5,772 bases of DNA from JBOGED01 sp050743625. Its GTDB lineage: Bacteria > Actinomycetota > Nitriliruptoria > Euzebyales > Egibacteraceae. The DNA is taken from assembly GCA_050743625.1 (NCBI GenBank), contig JBOGED010000046.1:1-5772 (forward strand), read 5' to 3'. The notes under the pieces were generated by a model that worked only from the letters and a program-made list of their open reading frames with translations, was not told the DNA's origin and did no database searches. Position 1 is the stretch's first letter; each line of letters starts with the position of its first letter. Of this stretch, positions 1-3,808 are shown one piece after another. The translations under genes and the position numbers were made by a program.

Positions 1-46
1 CACATGCGCCCCTAAATCCCTGTTCAGGACGCCTCGTGCACGCACG

Positions 47-553
47 TCAAGGGCTTTGCTCCTCGGCGATGGCTTTGATGCCCTCCAGCGTGGCGAGCAT
101 GTTGTCCCGCAGCTCGTCGAGGCGGTCTGCGACGATGCGCTCCTCCTGATCAGGCGCGCGCTTGATCGCCCATGTGAGCCCCGAAGGGCCAGGGCCCAGC
201 CGCGCCGACTGCCGCAACCGCGTGCCGCTCGCCTGTGGCTCCAGCTCGAACCGCCACGACGCCGCTGGATGCTCAAGGTCGTTCACCGCCCAGGCGAACA
301 CCCGCTCGGGAGCGCACTCGACGACCGTGCAGGTGGTCTCCCACTCGCCGATCGCGGGGTGGCGGTTGCGGCCCGTGAAGCGCGCGCCGCGCGCCGGACC
401 GTCCGAGCCCTCCACCCACTCGCCGCCCTGGTACTCATGGGAGAACCGAGCCGGTAAGGAGATATCCGTCACGAGCCGCCACACACACCCCGGCGACGCG
501 TCCACATACACCTCTACCTCAACGCTCGGACCGTCAGCGAACCGCGTCCCCAT
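47..553 (-). CDS. SRPBCC (START-like / polyketide cyclase) family protein
   Basis: A 168-residue protein with the layout of the SRPBCC ligand-binding fold. An N-terminal beta strand (VEVEVYVDASPGCVWRLVTD, residues about 11-30) leads into the typical 'A-P-x-x-V/W-x-x-V-T-D' helix. It is followed by GGEWVEGSDGPARGARFTGRN and WETTCTVVECAPERVFAWAV, the usual antiparallel strands. The C-terminal helix (DRLDELRDNMLATLEGIKAIAE) covers the cavity. The length (about 150-170) is normal and the ORF is intact. The ATG at 553 is chosen because AAGGAGG lies 6 nt upstream. Such proteins bind lipids, polyketides or other hydrophobic ligands in the cytoplasm; many are annotated only as 'SRPBCC family', and no substrate can be read from the sequence. 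It is transcribed leftward with no visible operon partner in the window. Family assignment is confident; function is unknown. Confidence 0.88.
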   Translation of the reverse strand: MGTRFADGPSVEVEVYVDASPGCVWRLVTDISLPARFSHEYQGGEWVEGSDGPARGARFTGRNRHPAIGEWETTCTVVECAPERVFAWAVNDLEHPAASWRFELEPQASGTRLRQSARLGPGPSGLTWAIKRAPDQEERIVADRLDELRDNMLATLEGIKAIAEEQSP

Positions 554-559
554 TCGGGT

Positions 560-566
560 CCTCCTT
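560..566 (-). promoter_or_regulatory. Ribosome binding site of the SRPBCC gene
   Basis: The minus strand reads AAGGAGG followed by ACCCGA and then ATG, giving a perfect anti-16S match and a 6-nt spacer. It fixes the start of the SRPBCC gene at 553. Confidence 0.8.
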
Positions 567-578
567 CTGTGGAGATGT

Positions 579-629
579 CAGAACGGCGACGGCGAGAACG
601 GACGAGCCTGCGGCGATCGCCACCCCGCC
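579..629 (-). pseudogene. Remnant of the 3' end of a WD40-repeat protein gene
   Basis: The minus strand encodes GGVAIAAGSSVLAVAVL. This matches the last propeller strands of the WD40 protein at the right of the window (GGVAIAAGSSVLVVDVPGL). At DNA level, 587-629 and 4949-4991 agree at 38 of 43 positions by hand alignment, in the same orientation. Upstream of GGVAIAAG the reading frame does not continue into recognisable WD40 blades. A neighbouring frame gives YVETVVW, which may be the decayed preceding strand. No start, stop or ribosome site belongs to it, and it runs into the leader of the SRPBCC gene. It is best read as a leftover of a second WD40 gene after deletion. Chance is unlikely given the identity at both DNA and protein level, but the match is short. 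Confidence 0.5.
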
Positions 630-866
630 AGACCACCGTCTCCACATAGAGCCGGTTGGGGAAGCACCCGCCGAGGCTCGCCCTCGCCCAGCTCGCAATG
701 CCCGGTCCACAACAGCAACCCGTAGACGCCGCACCCCAACCCCGCGGCGAGCGCAGGATCTGGGCCCCGCTCGGCCCGCCGACTAGCCGGGCGTTCCGCA
801 CATGGTGGGCTGTAGGTGTTTCCGCCTTCCCAGACAAGAAAGGCGGCGTGGAGCGCGCCTGGAGTC
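630..866. other. Non-coding / decayed spacer with one short hairpin
   Basis: No ORF here looks like a real gene; the open frames are GC-driven and give low-quality Pro/Arg/Gly-rich proteins. The one structural element is an inverted repeat, CCGCCTT at 822-828 and AAGGCGG at 840-846, with an 11-nt loop. No T-run follows on either strand, so it is a weak terminator candidate at best. Confidence 0.4.
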
Positions 867-887
867 TTTGCGCGCCTACGCGCAAAA
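867..887. repeat. Palindromic GCGCGTA-type element, copy 1
   Basis: Arms TTTGCGCG (867-874) and CGCGCAAA (879-886) are perfect inverted complements around the 4-nt centre CCTA. The reverse complement of 867-887 differs from the second element (937-960) by one base in the centre, so the two are inverted copies of one motif. It could be an operator for a dimeric regulator, a recombinase or transposase end, or a repeated palindromic element; the sequence alone does not decide. Confidence 0.6.
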
Positions 888-1115
888 GCGGGGGCCGAAG
901 GACGTTGTGGCTTTCTCGGCAGGCCGTTGGCTGCCCGTTTTGCGCGTACGCGCGCAAAACTGAATGGTCCACCACTTACTGCCACCCGCCGAACGAACCC
1001 TATGTGCGGAACCCGGGACTCGCGCGGCGTGGACCGTCGCGTGTGACGAGCCGTCGAACAGCGCGCCGAAGTCCTTCGCCACGGCGGCGATCAGCACAGA
1101 GCTCCGGTCGTCCAC
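876..1115 (-). CDS. Possible small hypothetical protein, perhaps 3'-truncated
   Basis: From a GTG at 1115 the frame gives 79 residues starting MDDRSSVLIAAVAKDFGALF. The first 25 or so codons show GC-rich third positions and a plausible helix. After about residue 35 (VHAARVPGSAHRVRSAGG) coding character fades. The frame then crosses both palindromes (giving FCARTRK and FCA) and its TAG stop lies inside copy 1. A TATACT hexamer (1128-1123, minus) ends 7 nt before the GTG, as in leaderless actinobacterial transcripts; no good -35 box was found. An ATG at 1184 would extend it by 23 residues. I do not recognise the family. It may be a gene whose 3' end was replaced by the palindrome-bearing DNA, or spurious. 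Confidence 0.25.
   Translation of the reverse strand: MDDRSSVLIAAVAKDFGALFDGSSHATVHAARVPGSAHRVRSAGGSKWWTIQFCARTRKTGSQRPAEKATTSFGPRFCA
937..960. repeat. Palindromic GCGCGTA-type element, copy 2
   Basis: A perfect 10-bp inverted repeat, GTTTTGCGCG (937-946) and CGCGCAAAAC (951-960), surrounds TACG. It is longer and more symmetrical than copy 1. Its centre lies 72 bp from that of copy 1, leaving 49 bp between the elements (888-936) with no recognisable gene. No T-run makes it a standard terminator. Confidence 0.65.
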
Positions 1116-1122
1116 AGACCCG

Positions 1123-1128
1123 AGTATA
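1123..1128 (-). promoter_or_regulatory. Candidate -10 element (TATACT)
   Basis: TATACT on the minus strand, 7 nt before a GTG codon, matches the TANNNT -10 pattern of actinobacterial housekeeping promoters and would give a leaderless transcript. There is no clear -35, so support is weak. Confidence 0.25.
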
Positions 1129-1194
1129 GGGAGCCCATACCCGACTTGATCTTCTGGCCGTGTCGTCCAGTACTCCGATCGCACGCGCCAGGTG

Positions 1195-1623
1195 TTACGG
1201 CCGGGGTGACAGTTGGAGGCGGACGATCCGGTTCGTGTGGACGGCGTAGAGGAACGGTCCCGGTTGCGAGCATGCGGCCGTGATGGCGGGGAGGTTGTCG
1301 AGGAATCGCCTTGTCATGTCCGCGGCGGTGAGGTCCTGGCGTGTGAGGCAGAAGCAGCGGACGTGGTGTTTCGTCAGGGCACCTCGTTCGGCCTGGTTCC
1401 GGCGGATGCGTTCGTCCTTCATCAAGACGACCCAGCCGTGGGTCCCGGCGTCAGCGAGCCAGACGGTGTCGGCGATGCACTCGTCTGCTGGCATGCCGTA
1501 GTGCTCGGCAAGTGTGATCAGGCGCAACCCGGCGGCACGGAGGCCTCGTGCGACTTGCACCCGGCCGAGGCTTCTGTCGAGGAACAGGTTAGGCAGCTCG
1601 TCGGGATGCGACACGAAGGACAT
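1195..1623 (-). CDS. vapC45: PIN-like ribonuclease toxin, VapC45-like
   Basis: A 142-residue protein with a PIN-like fold. It opens with LFLDRSLGRVQVARGLRAAG (residues 13-32), whose Asp16 is the first expected metal-binding acid. Then come EHYGMPADECIADTVWLADAG (Asp47, Glu48, Asp52 region) and GWVVLMKDERIRRN, where Asp70 follows the central strand. The C-terminal part (FLYAVHTNRIVRL) is usual for this group. PIN toxins are Mg-dependent RNases that stop growth by cutting RNA; the target here is unknown. The start at ATG 1623 is just before the conserved FLDRSLG strand and overlaps the 3' end of the DUF433 gene by 35 bp, implying translational coupling to the antitoxin. Size and pairing resemble M. 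tuberculosis VapC45 (about 138 aa, Rv2019) from memory; strict orthology was not tested. All acids are present, so it appears functional. Confidence 0.85.
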   Translation of the reverse strand: MSFVSHPDELPNLFLDRSLGRVQVARGLRAAGLRLITLAEHYGMPADECIADTVWLADAGTHGWVVLMKDERIRRNQAERGALTKHHVRCFCLTRQDLTAADMTRRFLDNLPAITAACSQPGPFLYAVHTNRIVRLQLSPRP

Positions 1624-2317
1624 CCTCGAGCTGGGCTTGTGGAACGCCGAAGTCCTCGGCGACGACGTCGAGGTCCTCTCCTGCCCAGAAGCGCTGCAGA
1701 ACGTCGGAGAGCCGAGCGCCGCCGCGCTCGAAGATGGGTTGACCGAAGGAGCGGGAAGGATCGGCGACCACTTGGGCGCGCTCGTACTGAGGGAGACGGA
1801 TGAGGCGCGCGTAGCCGTCAGCGGCGTACTCGATCCGGTGGAGATACTGCTGGACCACCTCGGTAAACACCCGCTGGCCGTGGCGCACCACGACGAGCTG
1901 GCGCGCGCTGGCTGCCTCAGGTGTCTCACCGTGCGCCTCGGCGTAGTCGTAGAGCACCTCGGCGCCATCGGTATAAAGCGAGCGGCTGGCCAGCGCGTGC
2001 GCGATGCCGAGCCGTTCCTTGATGACCTGCAGCGCCGGCCGGATCCGCTGAAGCGGCACCCCGTGACGACGGATCGCGGCCAGCACCATCCCCTCCGCCA
2101 GACCGACGAACGGCACGACGGGAGTGGTCCCACTCGACGGCACCGGCAGCGCCGTGACGATCGGTGCCCCTTTCACCGCTGGCCGGCCAGCGGAGCGGCG
2201 TTCGTACCCTCGCGCCCAAGACGTGAACGTCGACCTCGGCACTCCGAGGCAGCGTGCGGCCTCGCTCAACGTGTACAGCGGCACCGTGAACCGATCTGGC
2301 GCTTCCGGCGACCCCAT
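1589..2317 (-). CDS. vapB45: HTH + DUF433 antitoxin, VapB45-like
   Basis: A 242-residue protein. Residues about 15-38 (YTLSEAARCLGVPRSTFTSW) form a MerR/excisionase-like helix-turn-helix for DNA binding. A middle region (about 65-180) contains FVGLAEGMVLAAIRRHGVPLQ and RPALQVIKERLG, typical of long DUF433 proteins. The C-terminal DUF433 domain (about 182-235) includes VADPSRSFGQPIFERGGARL, DVLQRFWAGED and VAEDFGVPQAQLEDVLR, and in this family contacts and neutralises the PIN-like partner. The start at ATG 2317 is chosen because AGGAAGG lies 7 nt upstream; the frame stays open to 2479 but that part is antisense to the endonuclease tail. It is first in a two-gene operon with the PIN toxin, 35-bp overlap. 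Autoregulation is expected for the family. Length and order match VapB45 (Rv2018, about 239 aa) as I recall it. Confidence 0.85.
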   Translation of the reverse strand: MGSPEAPDRFTVPLYTLSEAARCLGVPRSTFTSWARGYERRSAGRPAVKGAPIVTALPVPSSGTTPVVPFVGLAEGMVLAAIRRHGVPLQRIRPALQVIKERLGIAHALASRSLYTDGAEVLYDYAEAHGETPEAASARQLVVVRHGQRVFTEVVQQYLHRIEYAADGYARLIRLPQYERAQVVADPSRSFGQPIFERGGARLSDVLQRFWAGEDLDVVAEDFGVPQAQLEDVLRVASRRAA

Positions 2318-2438
2318 CACTCCGCCTTCCTCATGGGTTGCACCACGGAGTCTTCCACGAACCCGCATCGAAACGGCGAAGGCTCGACGCACGCTTCTGC
2401 CGAACCTGTCGGCGTCCCGCTGACTCTGATGCGCCACC
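2318..2438 (-). promoter_or_regulatory. Upstream region of the vapB45/vapC45-like operon
   Basis: This 121-bp gap between the endonuclease tail and the antitoxin start should hold the operon promoter and antitoxin operator. A short inverted repeat, GCCGA (2399-2403) and TCGGC (2409-2413) with a 5-nt centre, is the only candidate operator I see. The ribosome site AGGAAGG is at the end of the gap. No convincing -35/-10 pair was found. An overlap with a terminator for the endonuclease remnant cannot be excluded. Confidence 0.3.
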
Positions 2439-2714
2439 TCAGGAACGTTTTGGCAGGGGCTTCGGGCTGATGAGGACATCGAGGTCGAGGTGCTCCTGAA
2501 GCATCTGCTTGAGGTGTGGCCCCTCCATCAGTTGGATGCGCTCGTGCCGTGCGACGAATTGTTTGCTTGCCTGGCCGAACCACGAGGTGGTCACGAGTAC
2601 GCCTTTCGCCGCCCGTTTGTCGTCCATCACGCCCGCAAGCGCCCGTACGCTCTCGACGCCGACGCGGTAGCGCTTCGCCTGGATGACGCACAAGCCTCCC
2701 AAGTGCGGTGATGC
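2439..2714 (-). pseudogene. C-terminal half of a broken Mrr-type restriction endonuclease
   Basis: The minus strand encodes SPHLGGLCVIQAKRY, then VESVRALAGVMDDKRAAKG, VLVTTSWFGQASKQF, RIQLMEGPHLKQMLQEHL and DLDVLISPKPLPKR before the stop at 2439. This is the second half of an Mrr-type catalytic domain (PD-(D/E)xK nuclease superfamily). The Q-x-K part of the active site (QAKRY) is kept. The preceding Asp-containing segment, usually close to 'DDGVDAVA', is absent from both halves. Upstream of SPH the frame stays open to about 2837 but the sequence no longer resembles the family. The missing N-terminal part lies at 3809-4765 in the same orientation, across a 1.1-kb segment. Mrr-type enzymes cut modified foreign DNA; this copy cannot be active as it stands. 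Confidence 0.82.
2705..2714 (+). repeat. 10-bp direct repeat, left copy
   Basis: GCGGTGATGC here recurs at 3799-3808 in the same orientation, 1,094 bp away. The two copies sit at the inner edges of the two endonuclease halves and are in the same codon phase (GCA TCA CCG C on the minus strand). Read as a possible target-site duplication. Confidence 0.5.
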
Positions 2715-2892
2715 GTGCTCACACGTGCGGCTCTCACCGAATCGAGGCGTTGACCAGCGGAAATGCCTCCGACGACGGATCTCGCCCGCCAAGCGCAGCG
2801 TTTCCGCCACCCATACTGGACGCCCACGAGCATCCACCGATAGGAGGGGACATAGAGGTTGTGTCCCACAAAGACGTTCATCGCGTGCCTGC

Positions 2893-2898
2893 TATGAT
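2893..2898 (+). promoter_or_regulatory. Candidate -10 element (TATGAT) before the RelE-like toxin
   Basis: TATGAT lies 15 nt before the ATG of the toxin gene, which would give a leader of only about 8-9 nt. No convincing -35 was found at 16-18 bp spacing. Plausible from position alone. Confidence 0.35.
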
Positions 2899-2913
2899 CA
2901 GGCGGTGCCAGGG

Positions 2914-3247
2914 ATGAACGAGGTCGAGATCCACGCAGAGGTTGAGCGATGGCTCGACAGCCTCGACGAATCTGACTACGGCCCGCGTGGCCGAGGTGAT
3001 CGACGCGATGCTCGAACAGGGCCCGGAACTGCGAATGCCGAATAGTCGACCGTTACGGGCAGGGCTGTTCGAACTTCGAATCCGTCTGCGTGACGAGCAA
3101 CGCCGAATCACCTACTGGTTCGCACCTGATCAGCGCATAGTGCTACTCACTACATTCTCGAAGCAGCGCCAGAACGAGCAGGGCGAAATCGCCCGCGCCC
3201 GAGTCGAGATGCGCCGCTGTACCTCAGAGGGCCACAAGGCCAAGTGA
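2914..3247 (+). pseudogene. Frameshifted RelE/HigB-like (Gp49-type) toxin
   Basis: From ATG 2914 the frame reads MNEVEIHAEVERWLDSLDES-DY, typical of the N-terminus of RelE/HigB toxins, then becomes nonsense and stops at 3045. The +1 frame continues the family from the next codon: ARVAEVIDAMLEQGPELRMP, NSRPLRAGLFELRIRL, RRITYWFAPDQRIVLLTTFS, KQRQNEQGEIARARVEMRRC, stop at 3247. Joining them by removing one G of the GG at 2980-2981 yields a normal 110-residue toxin. Catalytic-type basic residues of the C-terminal part (K/R in FSKQRQNEQ) are kept. RelE-fold toxins of this type are ribosome-dependent mRNA interferases or relatives. The toxin-first order with an Xre gene downstream is the HigBA arrangement. 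As sequenced the toxin is dead; a sequencing error or, less likely, recoding are alternatives. Confidence 0.82.
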
Positions 3248-3267
3248 TACAAACAGGAAGCGAAGCC

Positions 3268-3339
3268 ATGAAGTATTACACCCCGAACTGTAAGGGGATT
3301 GAAACACAAGTAGCAGGGAGTGCCGATGCCAGGGCATAG
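3268..3339 (+). CDS. Possible 23-residue leader peptide ahead of the antitoxin
   Basis: ATG at 3268 is preceded by AGGAAG (3255-3260) at a good 7-nt spacing. It opens a frame of 23 codons (MKYYTPNCKGIETQVAGSAD, then ARA) ending at TAG 3337-3339, overlapping the antitoxin start at 3326 by 14 nt. Such an overlap could couple translation of the antitoxin to the peptide. The peptide has no recognised family and the frame is short enough to be chance; it also contains the stem-loop described at 3281-3305. Confidence 0.2.
   Translation: MKYYTPNCKGIETQVAGSADARA
3281..3305 (+). repeat. Solitary CRISPR-repeat-like stem-loop with ATTGAAAC tail
   Basis: CCCC (3281-3284) pairs with GGGG (3294-3297) around GAACTGTAA and is followed directly by ATTGAAAC (3298-3305), the form of the 3' end of many type I/III CRISPR repeats (the crRNA 5' handle). 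There is only one copy: no second repeat or spacer periodicity and no cas gene in the window. It lies in the 78-bp gap between the toxin remnant and the antitoxin gene. Chance resemblance is quite possible. Confidence 0.25.
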
Positions 3340-3673
3340 CCGATGGGCCGATCTCAAGACGCGGCGACTTGCCGAGATGAGCCAGGAGGAGCGCGAGCGC
3401 TATGACGCGGCATACGCCGAGGCTCGTCGAGACCGCGAGCTCGGGCAGCTCATCTATGACCTGCGCACCGAGGCGGGACTGACGCAGGCGGAACTTGCCG
3501 AGCGCATGGGCACGACGCAGTCCGCGATCTCCCGACTAGAGGAAGGTGGAGGCGGCGCGCCCAAACTCGATACCCTCGTGCGTCTGGCTGCGGCGCTCGG
3601 CCGGGGTTTGCGTATCAGCTTCCCCTATGGCGAAGACGACCCGGCAGTCGTACTACGCGAACCAGCGGCCTGA
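3326..3673 (+). CDS. Xre-family HTH antitoxin (HigA-like)
   Basis: A 115-residue protein. The N-terminal part (residues about 1-38, WADLKTRRLAEMSQEERERY) is a charged helical region typical of antitoxins paired with RelE/HigB toxins. Residues about 40-95 form the Xre/Cro-C1 helix-turn-helix, with LRTEAGLTQAELAERMGTTQ, SAISRLEEGG and PKLDTLVRLAAALG. A short tail (LRISFPYGEDDPAVV) follows. ATG 3326 is preferred over the in-frame GTG 3320 because AGGGAG (3315-3320) is spaced 5 nt before the ATG. It follows the toxin gene after a 78-bp gap, longer than is usual for this pair. The product would bind and neutralise the RelE-like toxin and repress its own promoter. The ORF is intact although the toxin is frameshifted, so it may now act only as a DNA-binding regulator or cross-antitoxin. 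Confidence 0.88.
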   Translation: MPGHSRWADLKTRRLAEMSQEERERYDAAYAEARRDRELGQLIYDLRTEAGLTQAELAERMGTTQSAISRLEEGGGGAPKLDTLVRLAAALGRGLRISFPYGEDDPAVVLREPAA

Positions 3674-3698
3674 CTGAAGAGCCGCAGCCCCAAGACCT

Positions 3699-3720
3699 AC
3701 AAGCGTCGCTGAGGGCTTGT
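3699..3720 (+). terminator. Weak hairpin after the antitoxin gene
   Basis: ACAAGC (3699-3704) and GCTTGT (3715-3720) form a 6-bp stem with a 10-nt loop, 26 bp after the antitoxin stop. No T-run follows, so it is at most a weak or Rho-assisted terminator. Confidence 0.2.
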
Positions 3721-3723
3721 GAG

Positions 3724-3782
3724 ACCTGTGGACGATCAGGTTATTCCCCAGGGGGACGTCATGGTTTTCCCCACCTGTGAAC
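3724..3782 (+). repeat. Short direct repeats in the right arm of the inserted segment
   Basis: ACCTGTGGAC (3724-3733) and ACCTGTGAAC (3773-3782) are direct copies 49 bp apart with one mismatch. Between them are TTATTCCCCA (3741-3750) and TTTTCCCCAC (3765-3774), also similar to each other. TGTGGACGA is loosely like a reversed actinobacterial DnaA box (TTGTCCACA). The cluster could be binding sites near an element end or an operator; no function is shown. The rest of 3674-3808 has no gene. Confidence 0.3.
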
Positions 3783-3798
3783 CTCGACCCGATTATAG

Positions 3799-3808
3799 GC
3801 GGTGATGC
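3799..3808 (+). repeat. 10-bp direct repeat, right copy
   Basis: Second copy of GCGGTGATGC (first at 2705-2714). It abuts the TAA (3811-3809, minus) that ends the N-terminal half of the endonuclease, where the intact family usually has a Gln codon (WVTQAS) as I recall it. Confidence 0.5.

Larger units (their letters stand above)
2715..3808. mobile_element. Putative inserted toxin-antitoxin segment (no transposase)
   Basis: This segment of about 1,094 bp (counting one repeat copy) separates the two halves of the Mrr-type gene. It carries genes in the opposite direction: a RelE-like toxin remnant and an Xre antitoxin. It is bounded by the direct repeat GCGGTGATGC. Excising it with one repeat copy restores a continuous endonuclease frame except for a TAA. 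I see no transposase, integrase, obvious terminal inverted repeats or tRNA target, so the mechanism is unknown. It may be a passenger-only element, a cassette moved in trans, or the result of rearrangement. The first 200 bp (2715-2913) hold no recognisable gene. Confidence 0.45.

Noticed and set aside
56..457. Plus-strand ORFs over 56-725
   Set aside because: Antisense to the SRPBCC gene, which has a perfect ribosome site and family match; the plus-strand products are Arg/Pro/Ala-rich shadows.
1195..2133. A long minus-strand ORF (312 codons) that includes the PIN-like toxin at its end
   Set aside because: Only the last 142 codons match the PIN-like family. The first 170 codons are Ser/Arg-rich and lie out of frame over the antitoxin gene, so the start was moved to 1623.
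1514..2470. A 318-codon plus-strand ORF
   Set aside because: It is antisense to the DUF433 antitoxin and PIN-like toxin genes, whose proteins match known families; the plus-strand product has the Arg/His/Gly-rich composition of a GC-rich shadow.
2700..2760. Resemblance of the minus strand (GGTGAGAGCCGCACGTG) to the GAGCCG motif near the 3' end of group II introns
   Set aside because: The expected domain V hairpin with GAAA loop and a reverse transcriptase are absent; the similarity covers only a few bases.
2627..2881. Minus-strand ORF starting MNVFVGHNLYVPSYRW, and plus-strand ORF 2708-2917
   Set aside because: Neither shows a recognised family, a good ribosome site or steady codon bias; both are best treated as chance frames at the left of the inserted segment.
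3268..3340. A CRISPR array
   Set aside because: There is only one repeat-like unit and no spacer periodicity or cas gene; reported only as a solitary look-alike.
3721..3782. Possible replication origin with DnaA boxes
   Set aside because: Only one loose match to TTGTCCACA, no AT-rich unwinding region and no replication gene nearby.
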